Shown: positions 25,201 to 36,860 of the stretch, piece after piece
Layout: each line of letters begins with the position of its first letter
How positions within the stretch are numbered: position 1 is the stretch's first letter
DNA from: Rallus limicola
Lineage: Eukaryota; Chordata; Aves; Gruiformes; Rallidae
DNA: 64,000 nucleotides
Reading direction: 5' to 3'
Assembly: GCA_022605955.1 (NCBI GenBank)
Contig: JAKCOZ010000578.1
Coordinates: 1-64,000 of the forward strand
Program-made: the position numbers and the translations under genes
The notes under the pieces: model-generated
What the model saw: only the letters and a program-made list of their open reading frames with translations
Databases searched by the model: none
What the model was told of the DNA's origin: nothing

Positions 25201-27665
25201 CCTAGCTTCTTTACTTTGGGAGTTATTGCTGGACATTTAGCATGTTTTGAACTGCAGTCTGCTAGGGCCGAGAAAAGCACCGTAGGAGCTTCCAGGCATG
25301 TTCCCTCTTTCCAGGCAAAGGAAAAGGCTGAGAGCCAAAGTGACAGGGTCTGCTTGTGTGTCCTGTTAGGAGGTTTCAGACAAGCTATGCCTTTCATGCC
25401 TAGCTTCTTTACTTTGGGAGTTATTGCTGGACGTTTAGCATGTTTTGAACTGCAGTCTGCTAGGGCCGAGAAAAGCACCGTAGGAGCTTCCAGGCATGTT
25501 CCCTCTTTCCAGGCAAAGGAAAAGGCTGAGAGCCAAAGTGACAGGGTCTGCTTGTGTGTCCTGTTAGGAGGTTTCAGACAAGCTATGCCTTTCATGCCTA
25601 GCTTCTTTACTTTGGGAGTTATTGCTGGACGTTTAGCATGTTTTGAACTGCAGTCTGCTAGGGCCGAGAAAAGCACCGTAGGAGCTTCCAGGCATGTTCC
25701 CTCTTTCCAGGCAAAGGAAAAGGCTGAGAGCCAAAGTGACAGGGTCTGCTTGTGTGTCCTGTTAGGAGGTTTCAGACAAGCTATGCCTTTCAGTCCTAGC
25801 TTCTTTACTTTGGGAGTTATTGCTGGACGTTTAGCATGTTTTGAACTGCAGTCTGCTAGGGCCGAGAAAAGCACCGTAGGAGGTTCCAGGCATGTTCCCT
25901 CTTTCCAGGCAAAGGAAAAGGCTGAGAGCCAAAGTGACAGGGTCTGCTTGTGTGTCCTGTTATAAGGTTTCAGACAAGCTATGCCTTTCAGTCCTAGCTT
26001 CTTTACTTTGGGAGTTATTGCTGGACGTTTAGCATGTTTTGAACTGCAGTCTGCTAGGGCCGAGAAAAGCACCGTAGGAGGTTCCAGGCATGTTCCCTCT
26101 TTCCAGGCAAAGGAAAAGGCTGAGAGCCAAAGTGACAGGGTCTGCTTGTGTGTCCTGTTAGGAGGTTTCAGACAAGCTATGCCTTTCATGCCTAGCTTCT
26201 TTACTTTGGGAGTTATTGCTGGACGTTTAGCATGTTTTGAACTGCAGTCTGCTAGGGCCGAGAAAAGCACCGTAGGAGGTTCCAGGCATGTTCCCTCTTT
26301 CCAGGCAAAGGAAAAGGCTGAGAGCCAAAGTGACAGGGTCTGCTTGTGTGTCCTGTTAGGAGGTTTCAGACAAGCTATGCCTTTCATGCCTAGCTTCTTT
26401 ACTTTGGGAGTTATTGCTGGACGTTTAGCATGTTTTGAACTGCAGTCTGCTAGGGCCGAGAAAAGCACCGTAGGAGCTTCCAGGCATGTTCCCTCTTTCC
26501 AGGCAAAGGAAAAGGCTGAGAGCCAAAGTGACAGGGTCTGCTTGTGTGTCCTGTTAGGAGGTTTCAGACAAGCTATGCCTTTCATGCCTAGCTTCTTTAC
26601 TTTGGGAGTTATTGCTGGACGTTTAGCATGTTTTGAACTGCAGTCTGCTAGGGCCGAGAAAAGCACCGTAGGAGGTTCCAGGCATGTTCCCTCTTTCCAG
26701 GCAAAGGAAAAGGCTGAGAGCCAAAGTGACAGGGTCTGCTTGTGTGTCCTGTTAGGAGGTTTCAGACAAGCTATGCCTTTCAGTCCTAGCTTCTTTACTT
26801 TGGGAGTTATTGCTGGACGTTTAGCATGTTTTGAACTGCAGTCTGCTAGGGCCGAGAAAAGCACCGTAGGAGGTTCCAGGCATGTTCCCTCTTTCCAGGC
26901 AAAGGAAAAGGCTGAGAGCCAAAGTGACAGGGTCTGCTTGTGTGTCCTGTTATAAGGTTTCAGACAAGCTATGCCTTTCATGCCTAGCTTCTTTACTTTG
27001 GGAGTTATTGCTGGACGTTTAGCATGTTTTGAACTGCAGTCTGCTAGGGCCGAGAAAAGCACCGTAGGAGGTTCCAGGCATGTTCCCTCTTTCCAGGCAA
27101 AGGAAAAGGCTGAGAGCCAAAGTGACAGGGTCTGCTTGTGTGTCCTGTTAGGAGGTTTCAGACAAGCTATGCCTTTCAGTCCTAGCTTCTTTACTTTGGG
27201 AGTTATTGCTGGACGTTTAGCATGTTTTGAACTGCAGTCTGCTAGGGCCGAGAAAAGCACCGTAGGAGGTTCCAGGCATGTTCCCTCTTTCCAGGCAAAG
27301 GAAAAGGCTGAGAGCCAAAGTGACAGGGTCTGCTTGTGTGTCCTGTTAGGAGGTTTCAGACAAGCTATGCCTTTCATGCCTAGCTTCTTTACTTTGGGAG
27401 TTATTGCTGGACGTTTAGCATGTTTTGAACTGCAGTCTGCTAGGGCCGAGAAAAGCACCGTAGGAGGTTCCAGGCATGTTCCCTCTTTCCAGGCAAAGGA
27501 AAAGGCTGAGAGCCAAAGTGACAGGGTCTGCTTGTGTGTCCTGTTAGGAGGTTTCAGACAAGCTATGCCTTTCATGCCTAGCTTCTTTACTTTGGGAGTT
27601 ATTGCTGGACGTTTAGCATGTTTTGAACTGCAGTCTGCTAGGGCCGAGAAAAGCACCGTAGGAGC

Positions 27666-30600
27666 TTCCAGGCATGTTCCCTCTTTCCAGGCAAAGGAAA
27701 AGGCTGAGAGCCAAAGTGACAGGGTCTGCTTGTGTGTCCTGTTAGGAGGTTTCAGACAAGCTATGCCTTTCATGCTTAGCTTCTTTACTTTGGGAGTTAT
27801 TGCTGGACGTTTAGCATGTTTTGAACTGCAGTCTGCTAGGGCCGAGAAAAGCACCGTAGGAGGTTCCAGGCATGTTCCCTCTTTCCAGGCAAAGGAAAAG
27901 GCTGAGAGCCAAAGTGACAGGGTCTGCTTGTGTGTCCTGTTATAAGGTTTCAGACAAGCTATGCCTTTCAGTCCTAGCTTCTTTACTTTGGGAGTTATTG
28001 CTGGACGTTTAGCATGTTTTGAACTGCAGTCTGCTAGGGCCGAGAAAAGCACCGTAGGAGGTTCCAGGCATGTTCCCTCTTTCCAGGCAAAGGAAAAGGC
28101 TGAGAGCCAAAGTGACAGGGTCTGCTTGTGTGTCCTGTTAGGAGGTTTCAGACAAGCTATGCCTTTCAGTCCTAGCTTCTTTACTTTGGGAGTTATTGCT
28201 GGACGTTTAGCATGTTTTGAACTGCAGTCTGCTAGGGTCGAGAAAAGAACTGTAGGAGGTAGCAGGTATGTTCCTTCTTTCCAGGCAAAGGAAAAGGCTG
28301 AGAGCCAAAGTGACAGGGTCTGCTTGTGTGTCCTGTTAGGAGGTTTCAGACAAGCTATGCCTTTCATGCCTAGCTTCTTTACTTTGGGAGTTATTGCTGG
28401 ACGTTTAGCATGTTTTGAACTGCAGTCTGCTAGGGCCGAGAAAAGCACCGTAGGAGGTTCCAGGCATGTTCCCTCTTTCCAGGCAAAGGAAAAGGCTGAG
28501 AGCCAAAGTGACAGGGTCTGCTTGTGTGTCCTGTTAGGAGGTTTCAGACAAGCTATGCCTTTCATGCCTAGCTTCTTTACTTTGGGAGTTATTGCTGGAC
28601 GTTTAGCATGTTTTGAACTGCAGTCTGCTAGGGCCGAGAAAAGCACCGTAGGAGCTTCCAGGCATGTTCCCTCTTTCCAGGCAAAGGAAAAGGCTGAGAG
28701 CCAAAGTGACAGGGTCTGCTTGTGTGTCCTGTTAGGAGGTTTCAGACAAGCTATGCCTTTCATGCCTAGCTTCTTTACTTTGGGAGTTATTGCTGGACGT
28801 TTAGCATGTTTTGAACTGCACTCTGCTAGGGCCGAGAAAAGCACCGTAGGAGCTTCCAGGCATGTTCCCTCTTTCCAGGCAAAGGAAAAGGCTGAGAGCC
28901 AAAGTGACAGGGTCTGCTTGTGTGTCCTGTTAGGAGGTTTCAGACAAGCTATGCCTTTCATGCCTAGCTTCTTTACTTTGGGAGTTATTGCTGGACGTTT
29001 AGCATGTTTTGAACTGCAGTCTGCTAGGGCCGAGAAAAGCACCGTAGGAGGTTCCAGGCATGTTCCCTCTTTCCAGGCAAAGGAAAAGGCTGAGAGCCAA
29101 AGTGACAGGGTCTGCTTGTGTGTCCTGTTAGGAGGTTTCAGACAAGCTATGCCTTTCATGCCTAGCTTCTTTACTTTGGGAGTTATTGCTGGACGTTTAG
29201 CATGTTTTGAACTGCAGTCTGCTAGGGCCGAGAAAAGCACCGTAGGAGCTTCCAGGCATGTTCCCTCTTTCCAGGCAAAGGAAAAGGCTGAGAGCCAAAG
29301 TGACAGGGTCTGCTTGTGTGTCCTGTTAGGAGGTTTCAGACAAGCTATGCCTTTCATGCCTAGCTTCTTTACTTTGGGAGTTATTGCTGGACGTTTAGCA
29401 TGTTTTGAACTGCAGTCTGCTAGGGCCGAGAAAAGCACCGTAGGAGCTTCCAGGCATGTTCCCTCTTTCCAGGCAAAGGAAAAGGCTGAGAGCCAAAGTG
29501 ACAGGGTCTGCTTGTGTGTCCTGTTAGGAGGTTTCAGACAAGCTATGCCTTTCATGCCTAGCTTCTTTACTTTGGGAGTTATTGCTGGACGTTTAGCATG
29601 TTTTGAACTGCAGTCAGCTAGGGCCGAGAAAAGCACCGTAGGAGCTTCCAGGCATGTTCCCTCTTTCCAGGCAAAGGAAAAGGCTGAGAGCCAAAGTGAC
29701 AGGGTCTGCTTGTGTGTCCTGTTAGGAGGTTTCAGACAAGCTATGCCTTTCAGTCCTAGCTTCTTTACTTTGGGAGTTATTGCTGGACGTTTAGCATGTT
29801 TTGAACTGCAGTCTGCTAGGGCCGAGAAAAGCACCGTAGGAGGTTCCAGGCATGTTCCCTCTTTCCAGGCAAAGGAAAAGGCTGAGAGCCAAAGTGACAG
29901 GGTCTGCTTGTGTGTCCTGTTAGGAGGTTTCAGACAAGCTATGCCTTTCATGCCTAGCTTCTTTACTTTGGGAGTTATTGCTGGACGTTTAGCATGTTTT
30001 GAACTGCAGTCTGCTAGGGCCGAGAAAAGCACCGTAGGAGCTTCCAGGCATGTTCCCTCTTTCCAGGCAAAGGAAAAGGCTGAGAGCCAAAGTGACAGGG
30101 TCTGCTTGTGTGTCCTGTTAGGAGGTTTCAGACAAGCTATGCCTTTCATGCCTAGCTTCTTTACTTTGGGAGTTATTGCTGGACGTTTAGCATGTTTTGA
30201 ACTGCAGTCTGCTAGGGCCGAGAAAAGCACCGTAGGAGCTTCCAGGCATGTTCCCTCTTTCCAGGCAAAGGAAAAGGCTGAGAGCCAAAGTGACAGGGTC
30301 TGCTTGTGTGTCCTGTTAGGAGGTTTCAGACAAGCTATGCCTTTCATGCCTAGCTTCTTTACTTTGGGAGTTATTGCTGGACGTTTAGCATGTTTTGAAC
30401 TGCAGTCTGCTAGGGCCGAGAAAAGCACCGTAGGAGGTTCCAGGCATGTTCCCTCTTTCCAGGCAAAGGAAAAGGCTGAGAGCCAAAGTGACAGGGTCTG
30501 CTTGTGTGTCCTGTTAGGAGGTTTCAGACAAGCTATGCCTTTCATGCCTAGCTTCTTTACTTTGGGAGTTATTGCTGGACGTTTAGCATGTTTTGAACTG

Positions 30601-33600
30601 CAGTCTGCTAGGGCCGAGAAAAGCACCGTAGGAGGTTCCAGGCATGTTCCCTCTTTCCAGGCAAAGGAAAAGGCTGAGAGCCAAAGTGACAGGGTCTGCT
30701 TGTGTGTCCTGTTAGGAGGTTTCAGACAAGCTATGCCTTTCATGCCTAGCTTCTTTACTTTGGGAGTTATTGCTGGACGTTTAGCATGTTTTGAACTGCA
30801 GTCTGCTAGGGCCGAGAAAAGCACCGTAGGAGCTTCCAGGCATGTTCCCTCTTTCCAGGCAAAGGAAAAGGCTGAGAGCCAAAGTGACAGGGTCTGCTTG
30901 TGTGTCCTGTTAGGAGGTTTCAGACAAGCTATGCCTTTCATGCCTAGCTTCTTTACTTTGGGAGTTATTGCTGGACGTTTAGCATGTTTTGAACTGCAGT
31001 CTGCTAGGGCCGAGAAAAGCACCGTAGGAGCTTCCAGGCATGTTCCCTCTTTCCAGGCAAAGGAAAAGGCTGAGAGCCAAAGTGACAGGGTCTGCTTGTG
31101 TGTCCTGTTAGGAGGTTTCAGACAAGCTATGCCTTTCATGCCTAGCTTCTTTACTTTGGGAGTTATTGCTGGACATTTAGCATGTTTTGAACTGCAGTCT
31201 GCTAGGGCCGAGAAAAGCACCGTAGGAGCTTCCAGGCATGTTCCCTCTTTCCAGGCAAAGGAAAAGGCTGAGAGCCAAAGTGACAGGGTCTGCTTGTGTG
31301 TCCTGTTAGGAGGTTTCAGACAAGCTATGCCTTTCATGCCTAGCTTCTTTACTTTGGGAGTTATTGCTGGACGTTTAGCATGTTTTGAACTGCAGTCTGC
31401 TAGGGCCGAGAAAAGCACCGTAGGAGCTTCCAGGCATGTTCCCTCTTTCCAGGCAAAGGAAAAGGCTGAGAGCCAAAGTGACAGGGTCTGCTTGTGTGTC
31501 CTGTTAGGAGGTTTCAGACAAGCTATGCCTTTCATGCCTAGCTTCTTTACTTTGGGAGTTATTGCTGGACGTTTAGCATGTTTTGAACTGCAGTCTGCTA
31601 GGGCCGAGAAAAGCACCGTAGGAGCTTCCAGGCATGTTCCCTCTTTCCAGGCAAAGGAAAAGGCTGAGAGCCAAAGTGACAGGGTCTGCTTGTGTGTCCT
31701 GTTAGGAGGTTTCAGACAAGCTATGCCTTTCAGTCCTAGCTTCTTTACTTTGGGAGTTATTGCTGGACGTTTAGCATGTTTTGAACTGCAGTCTGCTAGG
31801 GCCGAGAAAAGCACCGTAGGAGGTTCCAGGCATGTTCCCTCTTTCCAGGCAAAGGAAAAGGCTGAGAGCCAAAGTGACAGGGTCTGCTTGTGTGTCCTGT
31901 TATAAGGTTTCAGACAAGCTATGCCTTTCAGTCCTAGCTTCTTTACTTTGGGAGTTATTGCTGGACGTTTAGCATGTTTTGAACTGCAGTCTGCTAGGGC
32001 CGAGAAAAGCACCGTAGGAGGTTCCAGGCATGTTCCCTCTTTCCAGGCAAAGGAAAAGGCTGAGAGCCAAAGTGACAGGGTCTGCTTGTGTGTCCTGTTA
32101 GGAGGTTTCAGACAAGCTATGCCTTTCATGCCTAGCTTCTTTACTTTGGGAGTTATTGCTGGACGTTTAGCATGTTTTGAACTGCAGTCTGCTAGGGCCG
32201 AGAAAAGCACCGTAGGAGGTTCCAGGCATGTTCCCTCTTTCCAGGCAAAGGAAAAGGCTGAGAGCCAAAGTGACAGGGTCTGCTTGTGTGTCCTGTTAGG
32301 AGGTTTCAGACAAGCTATGCCTTTCATGCCTAGCTTCTTTACTTTGGGAGTTATTGCTGGACGTTTAGCATGTTTTGAACTGCAGTCTGCTAGGGCCGAG
32401 AAAAGCACCGTAGGAGCTTCCAGGCATGTTCCCTCTTTCCAGGCAAAGGAAAAGGCTGAGAGCCAAAGTGACAGGGTCTGCTTGTGTGTCCTGTTAGGAG
32501 GTTTCAGACAAGCTATGCCTTTCATGCCTAGCTTCTTTACTTTGGGAGTTATTGCTGGACGTTTAGCATGTTTTGAACTGCAGTCTGCTAGGGCCGAGAA
32601 AAGCACCGTAGGAGGTTCCAGGCATGTTCCCTCTTTCCAGGCAAAGGAAAAGGCTGAGAGCCAAAGTGACAGGGTCTGCTTGTGTGTCCTGTTAGGAGGT
32701 TTCAGACAAGCTATGCCTTTCAGTCCTAGCTTCTTTACTTTGGGAGTTATTGCTGGACGTTTAGCATGTTTTGAACTGCAGTCTGCTAGGGCCGAGAAAA
32801 GCACCGTAGGAGGTTCCAGGCATGTTCCCTCTTTCCAGGCAAAGGAAAAGGCTGAGAGCCAAAGTGACAGGGTCTGCTTGTGTGTCCTGTTATAAGGTTT
32901 CAGACAAGCTATGCCTTTCATGCCTAGCTTCTTTACTTTGGGAGTTATTGCTGGACGTTTAGCATGTTTTGAACTGCAGTCTGCTAGGGCCGAGAAAAGC
33001 ACCGTAGGAGGTTCCAGGCATGTTCCCTCTTTCCAGGCAAAGGAAAAGGCTGAGAGCCAAAGTGACAGGGTCTGCTTGTGTGTCCTGTTAGGAGGTTTCA
33101 GACAAGCTATGCCTTTCAGTCCTAGCTTCTTTACTTTGGGAGTTATTGCTGGACGTTTAGCATGTTTTGAACTGCAGTCTGCTAGGGCCGAGAAAAGCAC
33201 CGTAGGAGGTTCCAGGCATGTTCCCTCTTTCCAGGCAAAGGAAAAGGCTGAGAGCCAAAGTGACAGGGTCTGCTTGTGTGTCCTGTTAGGAGGTTTCAGA
33301 CAAGCTATGCCTTTCATGCCTAGCTTCTTTACTTTGGGAGTTATTGCTGGACGTTTAGCATGTTTTGAACTGCAGTCTGCTAGGGCCGAGAAAAGCACCG
33401 TAGGAGGTTCCAGGCATGTTCCCTCTTTCCAGGCAAAGGAAAAGGCTGAGAGCCAAAGTGACAGGGTCTGCTTGTGTGTCCTGTTAGGAGGTTTCAGACA
33501 AGCTATGCCTTTCATGCCTAGCTTCTTTACTTTGGGAGTTATTGCTGGACGTTTAGCATGTTTTGAACTGCAGTCTGCTAGGGCCGAGAAAAGCACCGTA

Positions 33601-33605
33601 GGAGC
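27666..33605 (+). repeat. 30-monomer (5,940-bp) tandem duplication, copy 2
   Basis: Second copy, directly adjoining the first, with identity continuing 110 bp beyond the unit to 33715. It repeats all private markers at +5,940 bp: 28239, 28818, 29614, 31171, and TATAAG copies ending at 27945, 31905 and 32895. Monomers to the right of 33716 follow a different order. Confidence 0.92.
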
Positions 33606-36600
33606 TTCCAGGCATGTTCCCTCTTTCCAGGCAAAGGAAAAGGCTGAGAGCCAAAGTGACAGGGTCTGCTTGTGTGTCCTGTTAGGAGGTTTCAGACAAG
33701 CTATGCCTTTCATGCCTAGCTTCTTTACTTTGGGAGTTATTGCTGGACGTTTAGCATGTTTTGAACTGCAGTCTGCTAGGGCCGAGAAAAGCACCGTAGG
33801 AGGTTCCAGGCATGTTCCCTCTTTCCAGGCAAAGGAAAAGGCTGAGAGCCAAAGTGACAGGGTCTGCTTGTGTGTCCTGTTATAAGGTTTCAGACAAGCT
33901 ATGCCTTTCAGTCCTAGCTTCTTTACTTTGGGAGTTATTGCTGGACGTTTAGCATGTTTTGAACTGCAGTCTGCTAGGGCCGAGAAAAGCACCGTAGGAG
34001 CTTCCAGGCATGTTCCCTCTTTCCAGGCAAAGGAAAAGGCTGAGAGCCAAAGTGACAGGGTCTGCTTGTGTGTCCTGTTAGGAGGTTTCAGACAAGCTAT
34101 GCCTTTCATGCCTAGCTTCTTTACTTTGGGAGTTATTGCTGGACGTTTAGCATGTTTTGAACTGCAGTCTGCTAGGGCCGAGAAAAGCACCGTAGGAGCT
34201 TCCAGGCATGTTCCCTCTTTCCAGGCAAAGGAAAAGGCTGAGAGCCAAAGTGACAGGGTCTGCTTGTGTGTCCTGTTAGGAGGTTTCAGACAAGCTATGC
34301 CTTTCATGCCTAGCTTCTTTACTTTGGGAGTTATTGCTGGACGTTTAGCATGTTTTGAACTGCAGTCTGCTAGGGCCGAGAAAAGCACCGTAGGAGCTTC
34401 CAGGCATGTTCCCTCTTTCCAGGCAAAGGAAAAGGCTGAGAGCCAAAGTGACAGGGTCTGCTTGTGTGTCCTGTTAGGAGGTTTCAGACAAGCTATGCCT
34501 TTCAGTCCTAGCTTCTTTACTTTGGGAGTTATTGCTGGACGTTTAGCATGTTTTGAACTGCAGTCTGCTAGGGCCGAGAAAAGCACCGTAGGAGGTTCCA
34601 GGCATGTTCCCTCTTTCCAGGCAAAGGAAAAGGCTGAGAGCCAAAGTGACAGGGTCTGCTTGTGTGTCCTGTTAGGAGGTTTCAGACAAGCTATGCCTTT
34701 CATGCCTAGCTTCTTTACTTTGGGAGTTATTGCTGGACGTTTAGCATGTTTTGAACTGCAGTCTGCTAGGGCCGAGAAAAGCACCGTAGGAGCTTCCAGG
34801 CATGTTCCCTCTTTCCAGGCAAAGGAAAAGGCTGAGAGCCAAAGTGACAGGGTCTGCTTGTGTGTCCTGTTAGGAGGTTTCAGACAAGCTATGCCTTTCA
34901 TGCCTAGCTTCTTTACTTTGGGAGTTATTGCTGGACGTTTAGCATGTTTTGAACTGCAGTCTGCTAGGGCCGAGAAAAGCACCGTAGGAGGTTCCAGGCA
35001 TGTTCCCTCTTTCCAGGCAAAGGAAAAGGCTGAGAGCCAAAGTGACAGGGTCTGCTTGTGTGTCCTGTTAGGAGGTTTCAGACAAGCTATGCCTTTCAGT
35101 CCTAGCTTCTTTACTTTGGGAGTTATTGCTGGACGTTTAGCATGTTTTGAACTGCAGTCTGCTAGGGCCGAGAAAAGCACCGTAGGAGGTTCCAGGCATG
35201 TTCCCTCTTTACAGGCAAAGGAAAAGACTGAGAGCCAAAGTGACAGGGTCTGCTTGTGTGTCCTGTTAGGAGGTTTCAGACAAGCTATGCCTTTCATGCC
35301 TAGCTTCTTTACTTTGGGAGTTATTGCTGGACGTTTAGCATGTTTTGAACTGCAGTCTGCTAGGGCCGAGAAAAGCACCGTAGGAGCTTCCAGGCATGTT
35401 CCCTCTTTCCAGGCAAAGGAAAAGGCTGAGAGCCAAAGTGACAGGGTCTGCTTGTGTGTCCTGTTAGGAGGTTTCAGACAAGCTATGCCTTTCAGTCCTA
35501 GCTTCTTTACTTTGGGAGTTATTGCTGGACGTTTAGCATGTTTTGAACTGCAGTCTGCTAGGGCCGAGAAAAGCACCGTAGGAGGTTCCAGGCATGTTCC
35601 CTCTTTCCAGGCAAAGGAAAAGGCTGAGAGCCAAAGTGACAGGGTCTGCTTGTGTGTCCTGTTAGGAGGTTTCAGACAAGCTATGCCTTTCATGCCTAGC
35701 TTCTTTACTTTGGGAGTTATTGCTGGACGTTTAGCATGTTTTGAACTGCAGTCTGCTAGGGCCGAGAAAAGCACCGTAGGAGCTTCCAGGCATGTTCCCT
35801 CTTTCCAGGCAAAGGAAAAGGCTGAGAGCCAAAGTGACAGGGTCTGCTTGTGTGTCCTGTTAGGAGGTTTCAGACAAGCTATGCCTTTCATGCCTAGCTT
35901 CTTTACTTTGGGAGTTATTGCTGGACGTTTAGCATGTTTTGAACTGCAGTCTGCTAGGGCCGAGAAAAGCACCGTAGGAGGTTCCAGGCATGTTCCCTCT
36001 TTCCAGGCAAAGGAAAAGGCTGAGAGCCAAAGTGACAGGGTCTGCTTGTGTGTCCTGTTATAAGGTTTCAGACAAGCTATGCCTTTCAGTCCTAGCTTCT
36101 TTACTTTGGGAGTTATTGCTGGACGTTTAGCATGTTTTGAACTGCAGTCTGCTAGGGCCGAGAAAAGCACCGTAGGAGCTTCCAGGCATGTTCCCTCTTT
36201 CCAGGCAAAGGAAAAGGCTGAGAGCCAAAGTGACAGGGTCTGCTTGTGTGTCCTGTTAGGAGGTTTCAGACAAGCTATGCCTTTCATGCCTAGCTTCTTT
36301 ACTTTGGGAGTTATTGCTGGACGTTTAGCATGTTTTGAACTGCAGTCTGCTAGGGCCGAGAAAAGCACCGTAGGAGCTTCCAGGCATGTTCCCTCTTTCC
36401 AGGCAAAGGAAAAGGCTGAGAGCCAAAGTGACAGGGTCTGCTTGTGTGTCCTGTTAGGAGGTTTCAGACAAGCTATGCCTTTCATGCCTAGCTTCTTTAC
36501 TTTGGGAGTTATTGCTGGACGTTTAGCATGTTTTGAACTGCAGTCTGCTAGGGCCGAGAAAAGCACCGTAGGAGGTTCCAGGCATGTTCCCTCTTTCCAG

Positions 36601-36860
36601 GCAAAGGAAAAGGCTGAGAGCCAAAGTGACAGGGTCTGCTTGTGTGTCCTGTTAGGAGGTTTCAGACAAGCTATGCCTTTCATGCCTAGCTTCTTTACTT
36701 TGGGAGTTATTGCTGGACGTTTAGCATGTTTTGAACTGCAGTCTGCTAGGGCCGAGAAAAGCACCGTAGGAGGTTCCAGGCATGTTCCCTCTTTCCAGGC
36801 AAAGGAAAAGGCTGAGAGCCAAAGTGACAGGGTCTGCTTGTGTGTCCTGTTAGGAGGTTT

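Larger units (their letters stand above)
21726..27665 (+). repeat. 30-monomer (5,940-bp) tandem duplication, copy 1
   Basis: Comparison at an offset of 5,940 bp shows no difference that I could find from 21726 to 27775 against 27666 to 33715. The shared private markers include the base-101 types in the same order, GGTCGAGAAAAGAACTG near 22299, CTGCACTC near 22878, GTCAGCTAG near 23674, GGACATTTAG near 25231 and TATAAG copies ending at 22005, 25965 and 26955. The match is bounded on the left by G at 21725 against C at 27665, and on the right by T at 27776 against C at 33716. It is either a very recent segmental gain or an assembly duplication. Confidence 0.92.
6230..36860 (+). repeat. Indel-free left domain, rich in TCATGCC-type monomers
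   Basis: Monomer phase is constant across about 30.6 kb (155 monomers), with no insertion or deletion. Copies with TG at bases 11-12 predominate, especially from 18 to 37 kb, and are mixed with GGAGGTTCC and GGAGCTTCC types at base 101. The linked alternative block with AGCAGGTATG is rare here, at about 9250, 14590, 22321 and 28261. The base-56 variant GCAAGTTTT is absent. One copy has a G to T change near 16609. The PstI site is lost (CTGCAC) near 17137, 22878 and 28818. Confidence 0.9.

Noticed and set aside
6198..36764. 10,188-codon minus-strand open frame as a giant repetitive protein gene
   Set aside because: It is one 66-codon translation repeated because the DNA unit is divisible by three. 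It shares the same bases with an open plus-strand frame, has no distinct start or end outside the satellite, and the recurrent variants change residues freely in both frames.
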